Assembly (NCBI GenBank): GCA_905182215.1
Contig: CAJJAI010000027.1
Location: 1 to 37,888 of the forward strand
DNA length: 37,888 nucleotides
Reading direction: 5' to 3'
From: Flavobacteriales bacterium UBA6772
GTDB taxonomy: Bacteria; Bacteroidota; Bacteroidia; Flavobacteriales; UBA7430
Part shown: in pieces, positions 24,972 to 34,212 of the stretch
Layout: each line of letters begins with the position of its first letter
Position numbering within the stretch: the stretch's first letter is position 1
Notes under the pieces: model-generated
What the model saw: the letters and a program-made list of their open reading frames with translations, nothing else
Databases searched by the model: none
What the model was told of the DNA's origin: nothing
Translations under genes and position numbers: made by a program

Positions 24972-25970
24972 ATGAAAATAATTGTACCTATGGCGGGTAG
25001 AGGATCTCGTTTAAGACCTCACACTTTAACAGTGCCTAAGCCACTAGTTCCTATCGCTGGAAAACCAATTGTTCAACGTTTGGTAGAAGATATTACTCGT
25101 GTTTGTGGACAAAAAGTAGATGAAATTGCCTTTGTAATAGGAGATTTTGGTGCTGAGGTAGAAAAAGATTTAGTCTCTATTGCAGAAGGCCTTGGTGCTA
25201 AAGGTTCTATTTACCACCAAGATGAAGCATTGGGAACTGCACATGCTATTTTATGTGCAAAAGATTCTCTTGAAGGTCCTGTAGTAGTTGCTTTTGCCGA
25301 TACACTTTTTAGAGCAGACTTTACTTTAGATGCCAATAAAGATGGAATTATTTGGGTGCAAAAAGTAGCAGACCCTAAAGCATATGGTGTAATAAAAATG
25401 GATGAGAATTCTGTGATTACCGACTTCATCGAAAAACCAGAAGTCTTTGTTTCAGACCTTGCTATTATTGGGATTTACTTTTTTAAGGATGGACTGAATT
25501 TACGTTCTGAGCTTCAGTATTTAATAGACAACGACATTAAAGATAAAGGAGAATATCAGCTTACGAATGCCTTGGAAAACATGAAGGTTAAAGGGGCTAA
25601 TTTTTATCCTGGTAAAGTAGAGGAGTGGCTCGACTGTGGGAATCCACCAGCTGCAATTCATGCGAATAAAAGAGTATTAGAATACACCGAAAACGCTGAA
25701 AAGAGAGCAGGTTTAAGCCAAGAAAATGCAAACATTATTGAGCCCTGTTATATAGGATCTAATGTAACTTTAAAGAATTGCACTGTAGGGCCTCACGTTT
25801 CTATTGGCGATGCGACTAGTATTTCAAATAGTACTTTAAAAAACACCATTATTCAAAACAATACATGCATACAAAATGCCGATTTAGAGGACTCTATGAT
25901 TGGTAATAATGTAGATTATGCGGGTGGTACAAAACGTGTAAGTATTGGTGATTATTCTAAAATTGGATGA
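24972..25970 (+). CDS. Sugar-1-phosphate nucleotidyltransferase with beta-helix tail
   Basis: The 332-residue product has the nucleotidyltransferase signature MAGRGSRLRPHTLTVPKPLVPIAGKP at its N-terminus. DEALGTAHAILCAKDSL and the metal-binding region VVAFADTLF follow. VEEWLDCGNPP then leads into a left-handed beta-helix with hexapeptide repeats (IGSNVTLKNCTVGPHVSIGDAT). It makes an NDP-sugar from sugar-1-phosphate, RmlA- or GlmU-like; sugar and nucleotide are unknown. The last 4 bases overlap the next start (ATGA). Confidence 0.9.
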   Translation: MKIIVPMAGRGSRLRPHTLTVPKPLVPIAGKPIVQRLVEDITRVCGQKVDEIAFVIGDFGAEVEKDLVSIAEGLGAKGSIYHQDEALGTAHAILCAKDSLEGPVVVAFADTLFRADFTLDANKDGIIWVQKVADPKAYGVIKMDENSVITDFIEKPEVFVSDLAIIGIYFFKDGLNLRSELQYLIDNDIKDKGEYQLTNALENMKVKGANFYPGKVEEWLDCGNPPAAIHANKRVLEYTENAEKRAGLSQENANIIEPCYIGSNVTLKNCTVGPHVSIGDATSISNSTLKNTIIQNNTCIQNADLEDSMIGNNVDYAGGTKRVSIGDYSKIG

Positions 25971-27721
25971 GAAGCATAAAAGCGATAACATATATACTAG
26001 GACTCAGTCTACTATTTACGGCTTGTTCGGGAACTAAGAAGCTCTCGAACAATAGCAGTACATTGTTAAATTCCTATACAGAAGGAGACTTGTCTTATAA
26101 AAGTCAATTTCGCTTTAAATACTTGTTTTTTGAAGCACAACGCCTCAAAGCTCTAGAAGACTATAAAAAAGCCGCTGACCTTATGGAGCAGTGTTTGGCT
26201 ATAGACCCTTTAAATGCTGCTGCTAATTTTGAGTTGGCTCAATTGTATATTCTTACAGAACAGCTTGAATCCGCACTTTTTTATGCCAATCAAGCTTATA
26301 GTTTAGATCCAAATAATACTTGGATATTACAGAGTTTAGCCCAGTTAAATCTCGCTTTAGGGAATTCTGAAGGTGAGGTAAAAGTGTATAAAGATTTGGT
26401 GAAGCTCGAACCTTCAAATATCGAGAATCAATACAGTTTAGCACAAGTATATACTCGAAATGAGCAGTATAAAAAAGCCATTCAGGTATATAATACCATA
26501 GAAAATAGGGCAGGAGTATCTGAGCAAATTTCTGTAATGAAAGAGCGAATTTACATTGCAATGGGCAATTTAGATGCTGCTGCTGCAGAATTGCAAAAAC
26601 TAATAGATGCGGACCCAAATACAATTCGATTTAGAGGGATGTTGGCAGAGCTGTTACAGGCGAACGATTTAGCTGAAAGAGCTCTTCAAGTATATAAAGA
26701 AATCTTACGGATAGACCCTGCAGAACCAAGGTCTAATATTGCATTAGCTGAACATTACAGAATTAAAAATGATTTTGCTAAGGCTTTCGAATACCTAAGT
26801 TATTGCTTCGACGACTCCAGTTTTAATGTGGACGTAAAGTTTAAAATACTAGTGAGTTATTTCCAGCTAACTATCGAAGATGAATCGTATTTACAATCGC
26901 TTTATTCCTTATTAGACAAAGCGATTCTTCGCCATCCGCTAGAGCCTAGTTTTTATGCTTTGTACGGCGATATGTATTATCAAAAAAATGATGTTTCCAA
27001 TGCTTATGAATCGTATTCAAAATCACTTGAACTAGGAGCTACTGAGTATTTAATTTGGAACCGCTGCTTGATAATGGGCTTGGAATTACAAAAGTATGAT
27101 GAAGTAATTATTAAAGGTGAAAAAGCCATTGCTCTAAATCCTGTGCAACCAATGTTATATTTGTTTACAGGCTTGGCTTATTCTATAAATAATGAACAAG
27201 AAAAGGCTGTTTTACTATTGAATAAAGGGGTGAATTACGTAGTGAACAATCGCCCTTTAAAAGCGGAGTTTTACAACTATTTAGGCGATGCTTATCACAG
27301 TTTAAATCAGCATGAATTATCTGATGAGAACTACGAAAAATCACTTTCTATAATTCCACAAAACCCGATTGTATTAAATAACTACAGTTATTACTTATCT
27401 CTACGTGCAAGCAATTTAGACAAGGCAGAGCGTTTGTCTAAACAATGCAACGACTTAATGCCTAACGAGGCTACCTATCAAGACACGTATGGCTGGATAT
27501 TGTATAAGTTGGGTCGTTTTACAGAAGCTAAGGAATGGTTACATAAATCGATCGTAAACTCTCATAGCGAAAGCGCTGTTATAGTTGAGCATTATGCAGA
27601 TGCTTTATATATGAATGGTGAAAAGATTGAGGCCTTAAAATTTTGGAAGAAAGCAATTACTTTAGGAGGAAATACTCCTTTATTACTCAAAAAAGCTAGC
27701 GAGGGTATTTTGTATGAATAA
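25967..27721 (+). CDS. Outer-membrane TPR lipoprotein
   Basis: The 584-residue lipoprotein has a signal ending LLFTACSG (Cys20 predicted to be lipidated) followed by a long array of tetratricopeptide repeats, for example ALEDYKKAADLMEQCLAIDP, SALFYANQAYSLDPNN and YGWILYKLGRFTEAKEWLHKS. It is probably a scaffold for envelope assembly. Start and stop overlap the neighbours by 4 and 8 bases, so translation with the nucleotidyltransferase and the DUF4292-like gene is probably coupled. Confidence 0.9.
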   Translation: MRSIKAITYILGLSLLFTACSGTKKLSNNSSTLLNSYTEGDLSYKSQFRFKYLFFEAQRLKALEDYKKAADLMEQCLAIDPLNAAANFELAQLYILTEQLESALFYANQAYSLDPNNTWILQSLAQLNLALGNSEGEVKVYKDLVKLEPSNIENQYSLAQVYTRNEQYKKAIQVYNTIENRAGVSEQISVMKERIYIAMGNLDAAAAELQKLIDADPNTIRFRGMLAELLQANDLAERALQVYKEILRIDPAEPRSNIALAEHYRIKNDFAKAFEYLSYCFDDSSFNVDVKFKILVSYFQLTIEDESYLQSLYSLLDKAILRHPLEPSFYALYGDMYYQKNDVSNAYESYSKSLELGATEYLIWNRCLIMGLELQKYDEVIIKGEKAIALNPVQPMLYLFTGLAYSINNEQEKAVLLLNKGVNYVVNNRPLKAEFYNYLGDAYHSLNQHELSDENYEKSLSIIPQNPIVLNNYSYYLSLRASNLDKAERLSKQCNDLMPNEATYQDTYGWILYKLGRFTEAKEWLHKSIVNSHSESAVIVEHYADALYMNGEKIEALKFWKKAITLGGNTPLLLKKASEGILYE

Positions 27722-28514
27722 AATTCTACTGCTCTTAGTTCTCCTATTGGGGCTGGCGAGCTGTCGTTCTACAAAAATTACAGAGCCCGTTTATTCCAAA
27801 GCCCCAAAAGTACAGGTTCTTATAGATTCTGTAGAGGCTTCTCATTTCGAATTCGATTGGTTTAGTGGGAAAATTGCTGGTAAATACAAAGACGACGCTC
27901 AGAGCTTTTCATTTAAAGGAACGATAAAAATTAAAAAAGACAGCCTTATTTGGATGTCTATAAGTCCGGGTTTGGGCTTAGAGTTAGGGCGTGTATTGTT
28001 AGATCAAGACAGTTTGCGTTTTATGAATCGTTTCGATAAAACTTACTTTACCAGTAGTTATTCCGATTTAAGTAAAAAAGTAAAAAGTCCGCTTACGTAT
28101 TCCCGAATTCAAGACTTGCTGATGGGGAATTCCCTGAGTAATTTTGAAGAAAAAAAATACTACGTCGATTTAGAAAATCAGCTGTTTAAAATTTGTTCGG
28201 TAAGCGAGAAGCAGTTAAAAAAAATGCAACGCAGTCGTAGAAAGCCAGACCAAGAAATATATACGACTCTTGTAAATCCGGAAAATGCAAAGATTGACTC
28301 ACAGAATTTAACCAATCTTAAACTCAACAGAACTCTGTTGGTTTCTTACGAAGATTTTGAAACGCATAATAATCAAGAATTTGCGGAGTCTATTGGTTTG
28401 CTTATTAGCACCACTAAAAGCTTGAGTTTAAACTTAGCGTATTCGAGAATCAATCTCAGTAAAAAATTAAAGTTCTCCTTTAAAGTTCCAAAGTCCTATG
28501 AGGTTATTCATTAA
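27714..28514 (+). CDS. DUF4292-type lipoprotein
   Basis: The 266-residue lipoprotein (signal ending GLASCRS) has a DUF4292-like beta-rich domain (WFSGKIAGKYKDDAQSFSFKG, DSLIWMSISPGLGLELGRVL). These proteins have a LolB/LolA-like fold feel but no proven function. It is followed with a 17-base overlap by the EnvC-like gene, an order seen across Bacteroidota that suggests a joint role in cell-wall or outer-membrane work. Confidence 0.82.
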   Translation: MNKILLLLVLLLGLASCRSTKITEPVYSKAPKVQVLIDSVEASHFEFDWFSGKIAGKYKDDAQSFSFKGTIKIKKDSLIWMSISPGLGLELGRVLLDQDSLRFMNRFDKTYFTSSYSDLSKKVKSPLTYSRIQDLLMGNSLSNFEEKKYYVDLENQLFKICSVSEKQLKKMQRSRRKPDQEIYTTLVNPENAKIDSQNLTNLKLNRTLLVSYEDFETHNNQEFAESIGLLISTTKSLSLNLAYSRINLSKKLKFSFKVPKSYEVIH

Positions 28515-29691
28515 AATATGCATCGTTTTATTGTCTTGTAGTACCTTAATGGCGCAAAGTCAGACAGAACTACAAAAGAGAAAAAAACAACTCTTAGAGG
28601 AGATAGAATTGAGTAATTCTGTTTTAGACCAAACTTTGGCTGCTAAAAATGTTTCTGTTCATCAGCTAAAAGCTTTAAAGCAAAAAATAGCCATTCGTTC
28701 TCAGCTTATACGTACCATTCAGAAAGAGGTAACTTATATAAAAGAAGAGATAGAAATGAGTATGCGCCAGCAAGAAATGTTGGTACAAGATTTAGATTCC
28801 TTAAAAGGAGCGTATTCTATTTTGGTTCAACAGGCCTATAAAAGCAGTCGTCATTTTAATAGATTGTTATTTTTATTCTCTTCGAGCGATTTTCAACAAG
28901 CTTATAAAAGGCTGTTTTATATTCGTCAAATTTCTAAATATCGAATGCTACAGGCAGCAGAAATTTCGCAGAAAAATAGCGACTTAGAGAAGAGTATAGT
29001 GGTGCTTAAAAATCAGCGCTCCATAAAGCAAAATCTTATTTCCGATAAGCGAGTTGAGAACCAATTATTAAACCAAGAACAAGCTCAACAATCGGTTAGT
29101 TTGGCAACTTTAGCGGAAAAGGAAAAAGAACTAAAGAAAGATTTAAAAAAGAAACGCTCTAAACGTAAAAAAATACAAAAAGAAATAGAGCGAATAATTG
29201 CTGAAGAATTGCGAAAAGCCAATAGTTCTGGTTCTAACAAAGCATTTGCATCTACTCCAGAAGCTATAGCCTTGTCTAAAAGTTTTACGTCTAATAAAGG
29301 GAAATTACCATGGCCGGTGGCAAAAGGATTGGTTATTTCAAAGTTCGGAAAACAGAAACATCCAGTACTTTCTGGTGTTGTAATAGAAAACAATGGGGTA
29401 GAAATAGCTACGGAGCCACACAGTACTTGTAGAGCCATTTTTAATGGAAAAGTGAGTAGCGTACTGTCTATGCCAAACGGTATAAAAGTAGTAATGGTAC
29501 GTCACGGAGAATACATTAGCGTGTACTCAAACCTCAGTGAGGTTTATGTGGAAAAAGGGGAGGAGGTAAGTACCAAATCTCCACTTGGAATCGTATTGAC
29601 CTCCCAGCAAGACGGTAGTACTGTAGTTGATTTTCAGCTTTGGAAAGCTTCGGTTAAATTAAATCCACAAAAGTGGTTGATGAAGAAATGA
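28498..29691 (+). CDS. EnvC-like murein hydrolase activator with degenerate M23/LytM domain
   Basis: The 397-residue protein has a signal peptide (CIVLLSCSTLMAQS), a long coiled coil (residues ~20-250, rich in Lys, Glu and Gln) and a C-terminal LytM/M23 domain (~270-397). The zinc and catalytic positions are largely lost: the usual HxGxD segment reads NNGVEIA, YxHL reads YSNLS, and the last HxH reads VDFQLW; only the His of RHGEY remains. Like E. coli EnvC, it should activate a separate amidase rather than cut peptidoglycan itself. It is the last gene of the plus-strand block. Confidence 0.88.
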   Translation: MRLFIKICIVLLSCSTLMAQSQTELQKRKKQLLEEIELSNSVLDQTLAAKNVSVHQLKALKQKIAIRSQLIRTIQKEVTYIKEEIEMSMRQQEMLVQDLDSLKGAYSILVQQAYKSSRHFNRLLFLFSSSDFQQAYKRLFYIRQISKYRMLQAAEISQKNSDLEKSIVVLKNQRSIKQNLISDKRVENQLLNQEQAQQSVSLATLAEKEKELKKDLKKKRSKRKKIQKEIERIIAEELRKANSSGSNKAFASTPEAIALSKSFTSNKGKLPWPVAKGLVISKFGKQKHPVLSGVVIENNGVEIATEPHSTCRAIFNGKVSSVLSMPNGIKVVMVRHGEYISVYSNLSEVYVEKGEEVSTKSPLGIVLTSQQDGSTVVDFQLWKASVKLNPQKWLMKK

Positions 29692-29806
29692 AAATTGATT
29701 TGAGGATTTGAAGATGTGTTGATTTGAGGATTCTAAAAAGGAGTTAAGAATAAGAATAAGAATACAGGAGTAAGGAGCCAGAATACAGTTTGTTTATTTG
29801 TTGTCA

Positions 29807-29826
29807 GGCTGAGGTTTCTCGAAGCC
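29807..29826. repeat. REP-like hairpin (GTCAGGCTGAG...TCGAAGCC type)
   Basis: GGCTGAG and CTC-(GA)-AGCC pair around GTTT with a two-base bulge. GTCAGGCTGAG followed by TCGAAGCC is a pattern I remember as a frequent intergenic element in flavobacterial genomes; that family assignment is from memory. It may serve both converging genes as an mRNA end. Confidence 0.5.
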
Positions 29827-30003
29827 CAGTTCCACATTTCATTCAAAACTATTTTCAACCCCAGTTTTTAAACGACACTTTTGACATAGAAACAGGAGTC
29901 AGGAGTGAAAAAAGAAGGTAGCGGATTTAAGAATTTAGAGAAGTAAGAAGCGCAAAGAGTTTTTGTACTAGATACCAGTTACTAATTGCATTTACCATTC
30001 ACC

Positions 30004-30032
30004 ATTCACGTTTTCCGTTTTACGATTCACCA
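30004..30032. repeat. Dispersed intergenic repeat, copy 2
   Basis: 25 of 29 bases match 7512-7540 (shared ATTCACGTTTTCCG and ACGATT-ACCA). It touches the stop side of the M42 peptidase gene. The preceding CACCATTCACCATTCAC text contains further partial copies of the same motif. Confidence 0.55.
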
Positions 30033-30033
30033 C

Positions 30034-31035
30034 CTACATCGTTTCAATATACGCCATACAAAGATCTATGGTAGCTTCAATTCCTTTTTTGTGGGTTCTT
30101 TCTACACCGTGAGATGCGGATACTCCAGGTCCAATTAAGGCAACTCTAAAGTCGTTTCCAGCTCTAAGTGCAGCAGACCCATCCGATCCATAATAAGGGA
30201 AAACATCTACTTGATGTGGAATATTTTGTTGTTCCGCTAATAGAGTTAGTTTTTTACGCATTTCGTAGTCGTAGGGTCCTGTAGAATCTTTCGCGCATAT
30301 AGAACATTTACTTTCTGTACCTTCGCAATCATCTCCAATAACACCCATATCTATTACGAGTAATTCTTCAATAGTATCGGCATAACCGCAGGTTCCACCG
30401 TGTCCAACTTCTTCGTAGTTTGAGAAGAATATCTCTACAGGAGCATTTTGTCCTTGTAATTTTCTAGCCAATTCGAACAAAACAAAACAACCTGCTTTAT
30501 TGTCCATAAAACGAGATTTTATAAAACCACTTTCCAGTTCTTGGTAGCGTGTGTCTAAGCAAATAATATCTCCAATACGGATTCCAAGATTTTTTAAATC
30601 GTCCACAGAACTTACTTCTTTGTCTAAACGAATGTGCATATTTTCAATGCTACGTAGGGTAGTTCCTAAATTTTTGTTGGCGTGCTTTGCTGGGTTATTC
30701 AATAAATAAGTTCCTGTAAACGATTTTCCTTCTAAGGTGTAAATAGTTACATACTCTCCTTCTGCCTGATTTAAAGACACCGAACCAATTAAAGAAGTCG
30801 ATAGGGTTCCGTTGGCGTTAAAACCCGTTACAATAGCCCCAAGTGTGTCTATATGTGCTGCAATGGCTAGTGTTGGTTTCTCACCGAAACTACATTTAAC
30901 TGCATTCTTATTTGTTTTCGATGGCTTCCATCCAAGGTTTTGTAAAAGGTCAAAACAATAGTCTTCTGCTTTTTTAGTATATCCCGAAGGAGAATCTATA
31001 GCTACTAATTCTTGAAGTTGTTTGTAAGAAGTCAT
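30034..31035 (-). CDS. M42-family aminopeptidase
   Basis: The 333-residue cobalt- or zinc-dependent peptidase has the metal ligands and catalytic residues of clan MH: AAHIDTLG (His, Asp), SRFMDNKAG (bridging Asp), NYEEVGHGG (catalytic Glu plus ligand Glu), LVIDMG (Asp) and SHGVERTH (His). M42 enzymes form large tetrahedral complexes that trim peptides; some relatives belong to osmoprotectant clusters, but no such neighbours are present. The ATG overlaps the TonB receptor stop (TAATG), so this is the last gene of the porZ-recO-receptor operon. Confidence 0.9.
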   Translation of the reverse strand: MTSYKQLQELVAIDSPSGYTKKAEDYCFDLLQNLGWKPSKTNKNAVKCSFGEKPTLAIAAHIDTLGAIVTGFNANGTLSTSLIGSVSLNQAEGEYVTIYTLEGKSFTGTYLLNNPAKHANKNLGTTLRSIENMHIRLDKEVSSVDDLKNLGIRIGDIICLDTRYQELESGFIKSRFMDNKAGCFVLFELARKLQGQNAPVEIFFSNYEEVGHGGTCGYADTIEELLVIDMGVIGDDCEGTESKCSICAKDSTGPYDYEMRKKLTLLAEQQNIPHQVDVFPYYGSDGSAALRAGNDFRVALIGPGVSASHGVERTHKKGIEATIDLCMAYIETM

Positions 31036-33497
31036 TATAGGTTTGCTCTAAGTGTTAAAATAAAGTTTCTTCCAGGAGCCGAAAGTCCAGAAGCAAATGT
31101 TTTGTAATGATGGTCGAGTATGTTTTCTGCAGCCAACTGAAGTGTAAAGTTTTCTGTAAATCGATACATAAAACTCATGTTTAAGGTATACCAAGCTGGT
31201 GTGCCCTGGTATTCTATAGCCCAACTGTCCGATTCTTCTAGGTAGTTCCATTCTATAGGCGATTCTTCCTCGTTGTCTGTTCCAGAAACTAAATCGTATT
31301 CATCAATTGATTTTCGGCCATTATATAGAGCGTAAAAAGAAGCTCTCCATTGGTCGAAATCGGCATATAATGCGGTTTTCCCAAAGCTTGGAGGAATGTG
31401 AGTAAAGGGTAAGTCTGTGTCTTTATTCCGCCCTTTAATATAGGTATAGTCAGTTTCTAGTGTGTAGTTACTAGCTATACGCATCGATACGCTAGCTGTA
31501 GCTCCGTAGATTTCTGCTTTACCTGTGTTTTTATTTGTTTTTATACTTGTAAAGCCTTCTTCGGGATCAATAATAACTCCAGTAGTAATAGAAGAATCTG
31601 CTTCTACACGCATAATAGCATCGCTAATAGCCGTGTAGTATGTATTCGCGTTTATGAGGACTCTATTGTTTATGTTCTTGGTAATATTTAGTTCTGCAGT
31701 ATTTGCGTATTCTGGACGTAAATTAAAGTTTGGGATGGTTACGTTGCTCCCTTTGTAAAATACTTTACTTACATCGTCTAAGTTTGGTGCGTGGAAGCCC
31801 GAGGAAATAATTGCCGCTATTTTCCATGATTCGTTAGGGAAGTAGGCAGCGCTAAAATTTCCTGTAAAGGCATTGTATTTATTGTCGATGCTGTCGTAGG
31901 GTAAGCTAATTGTGGGTGTGCGTACCTGAATGTATCTCCCATTTAATTGATTTTCTGTAAATCGTATTCCTGCATTTAGCTTTAATTGCTGAGAAATTTT
32001 CTTGTGGTAGGTAATATATCCTGCCCACGAACTCATGCTTGAACCTCCATTTGGATAGCGAGTTTGATCGTGAGGATTTGAGATATTATCTATTGTTTTA
32101 AACGCCTTCGACAAGACTTGATTGTTGTAATATTCGAAGCCATAGTGAAGTTTGTTCTTTCTGAAATTTGCGTTTATACTGTATATATCCACATTTTCGT
32201 GTTGATCAATTCTTGCTTCAGCATCCGTTTTTTGTACAAACCTTGTTTCGTATACATCCTGATAACCGAAAATTAATTGAGCAGAGTCGAGGAATAAATT
32301 ATTGGCAGAATAATCGAATTGCATCGAGTAGAAGCTTTTCTTTTGAGGTCCGTAACTCCAAGTAGAATATTTTAAATCTTCGTAATTTGTGGTGTTTGTA
32401 CTTGGGTCGTAGCTTATATTCTTATAGTCATTTAGCTTGTCGAAACGAGGAATATTTGATGAGTTAGAAAATTGAAAATTCCCAGTAAATAGTAATTTAT
32501 CGCTCAAGCGTAATATTGCTTTCTGCATAAAGTCCTTTTGACTGTACCCTGTATTTTTTTGAATATTAGGATTTGGATTTTCTTTCTGTTTCCCGTTCTC
32601 CATAAAATGATACACCTTTCCCCAGTTTTCGTAACCATGTTTACGAACAGTACCCATTTTTAAATCATCAAAATCACTTGCCGAGATAGAGCTAAAAATC
32701 GAGAAATCTTCTGACGTATAGCTAACGTCGTAGTGTTTGCTACTGCTCCTATTAGCACTTGAAAAACGGCTGCTATAGGCGTGTTTAAAAGTAGGTGTTG
32801 CTGTAAATTTAGGCCTCTTGGTGTGTAGGTGAATTACGCCACCCAGCCCATCGCTACTGTATTCTGAGCTACTAGGCCCGAAAATTATTTCTACTTGCTC
32901 TAAAGTTGCATTATCTACTGATATGATGCTTTGTAGATGACCTCCTCTGTAAATGGCATTATTAAGTCTAACTCCATCTACCACTAATAAAACTCTATTG
33001 GCTTCAAAGCCTCTAATTACAGGGCTACCACCACCCATTTGACTTTTTTGTACATTTATTCCTGCTCTTTTTTCTAGTAAGTCTGCAGTAGTTTGCGTGT
33101 TTAAGCGTTCAATTTCTTTTTGATGTAAAATGATTCTTCTGTCGGCTGTCGTTTTTAAATTTTCGTCATCTATACGAGTTAGTAAGACGATTTCGCCAAG
33201 TGTTTCAGAATTAAAAAGAAGTGTTATTTCGCCATTTTGTAGTAAAATAGATTCCTTGGTTGTGTAGGCAGGAATAAAACTAGCGTGACTAATTTCAATT
33301 TTTTCAATAGCGCCAAATTTTGATAAGTCAGCAATTCCCTTTTTGTTTGTAAAAGCATGAATATTTTGCTCTAAGGAAACAATATGTACTTCCCGAATAG
33401 GGCTACCTAATTCGTCTAGTACAGTAATTTCTTGCGCTATGAGCTGGCTGATACTGCCACATAAAACACATAAAAAAATGAGAAGTCTATTCATCAT
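31035..33497 (-). CDS. TonB-dependent outer-membrane receptor (heme/hemoglobin receptor-like)
   Basis: About 820 residues: signal peptide (LLIFLCVLCGSISQLIAQ), a CarboxypepD-like beta-sandwich (VLDELGSPIREVHI), a plug domain (~120-235) and a 22-strand barrel ending in NFILTLRANL. The plug contains GGGSPVIRGFEANRVLLVVDGVRLNN followed by RGGHLQ, as in hemoglobin/heme receptors of the HmuR type. The ligand is not proven; no FRAP/NPxL pair was confirmed. I start at 33497 (MMNRLL) or possibly 33494; an in-frame ATG at 33518 would place charged residues before the signal. The start overlaps the recO end by about 10 bases and the stop overlaps the M42 start. Confidence 0.9.
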   Translation of the reverse strand: MMNRLLIFLCVLCGSISQLIAQEITVLDELGSPIREVHIVSLEQNIHAFTNKKGIADLSKFGAIEKIEISHASFIPAYTTKESILLQNGEITLLFNSETLGEIVLLTRIDDENLKTTADRRIILHQKEIERLNTQTTADLLEKRAGINVQKSQMGGGSPVIRGFEANRVLLVVDGVRLNNAIYRGGHLQSIISVDNATLEQVEIIFGPSSSEYSSDGLGGVIHLHTKRPKFTATPTFKHAYSSRFSSANRSSSKHYDVSYTSEDFSIFSSISASDFDDLKMGTVRKHGYENWGKVYHFMENGKQKENPNPNIQKNTGYSQKDFMQKAILRLSDKLLFTGNFQFSNSSNIPRFDKLNDYKNISYDPSTNTTNYEDLKYSTWSYGPQKKSFYSMQFDYSANNLFLDSAQLIFGYQDVYETRFVQKTDAEARIDQHENVDIYSINANFRKNKLHYGFEYYNNQVLSKAFKTIDNISNPHDQTRYPNGGSSMSSWAGYITYHKKISQQLKLNAGIRFTENQLNGRYIQVRTPTISLPYDSIDNKYNAFTGNFSAAYFPNESWKIAAIISSGFHAPNLDDVSKVFYKGSNVTIPNFNLRPEYANTAELNITKNINNRVLINANTYYTAISDAIMRVEADSSITTGVIIDPEEGFTSIKTNKNTGKAEIYGATASVSMRIASNYTLETDYTYIKGRNKDTDLPFTHIPPSFGKTALYADFDQWRASFYALYNGRKSIDEYDLVSGTDNEEESPIEWNYLEESDSWAIEYQGTPAWYTLNMSFMYRFTENFTLQLAAENILDHHYKTFASGLSAPGRNFILTLRANL

Positions 33498-34212
33498 CAA
33501 ATATTTGTTGAAGTACATGCTGCGAATTTAATTCTTTAAAATGAATCAAGTGCAATTTATAGTAATCCATCAAAGCTTGTACCAAGCTTCTTTTTAGCTG
33601 ATTAGAGAAGTGAAGGTTTTTTAGGTTTTCGTATTTACAGTTTAGTAAGTCGTTCCAGCCTTTAAGTTCCTTGTCTAATAATATATAGTTATGCATTGGG
33701 CTATGCATTAAAAACTCTCCTGTTTGTAGGTCAAAACACAGGGCATTTTCGATGCTTTTCATAGGATAAAACCCTAGATACCTCGTTAATTTCATCATAA
33801 ATGCTAGGTGAAAATGTGTACACGAATCTTTGCTTAGGTCTAGCCAGTGTATAGATTGATGTAAAAAAAAGAAAAGTTCGGTGTTTTGTTCTTCTTCTTT
33901 AATGCAGTTCTGTATTAACTCTGCCAAGAATAAAGCAACAGCTCTTTTTATAGGATCGAATAATAAGTCGCTAAAAGGCTCTGAAATTTTTAAATCTAAA
34001 ATAAATCGTAAGTCCGACTTCCCTGTTTGTTTATAATCTATTTCTAAAAGGTTAAGTGCTTGAAATTGTGCCATCCTCAATTTGCCTTTCTTCCCTCTTA
34101 TGCCTTTTACAATAAATGATAATAAGCCTTCTTGTTCGGTGTAAATTTTCAAGATTAAGCTCGTTTCTGAGTAGTTAATCTTATTTAAAACTATGGCTCT
34201 CGATTGCTGCAT
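33487..34212 (-). CDS. recO: DNA repair protein RecO
   Basis: The 241-residue recombination mediator loads RecA on SSB-covered DNA. It has the OB-fold N-terminus (AIVLNKINYSETSLILKIYT, LSFIVKGIRGKKGK) and a helical C-terminal part (AVALFLAELIQNCI, YLGFYP). The zinc-finger cysteines seen in some RecO proteins are absent, which is usual in this phylum. It overlaps the porZ-like stop by 1 base and the receptor start by about 10, so it is translated within the same operon. Confidence 0.92.
   Translation of the reverse strand: MQQSRAIVLNKINYSETSLILKIYTEQEGLLSFIVKGIRGKKGKLRMAQFQALNLLEIDYKQTGKSDLRFILDLKISEPFSDLLFDPIKRAVALFLAELIQNCIKEEEQNTELFFFLHQSIHWLDLSKDSCTHFHLAFMMKLTRYLGFYPMKSIENALCFDLQTGEFLMHSPMHNYILLDKELKGWNDLLNCKYENLKNLHFSNQLKRSLVQALMDYYKLHLIHFKELNSQHVLQQIFDDE

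Larger units (their letters stand above)
29692..30033. other. Convergent intergenic region with several small repeats
   Basis: 342 bases between two converging genes with no coding frame I would support. It contains TTGATTTGAGGATT twice (29695-29708 and 29719-29732, 24-base period), a REP-like hairpin (29807-29826), purine-rich text with repeated AATAAG, AGGAGT and AATACAG, and a dispersed repeat (30004-30032). No clear T-run terminator is present. Confidence 0.6.

Noticed and set aside
30034-31035. M42 peptidase as part of an N-acetylglutaminylglutamine osmoprotectant cluster
   Set aside because: None of the synthetase or transporter genes of that system are nearby.
33498-33518. Longer TonB-receptor start at 33518
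   Set aside because: The extra residues (MYFNKYL) disturb a normal signal peptide; MMNRLL or MNRLL is the better start.
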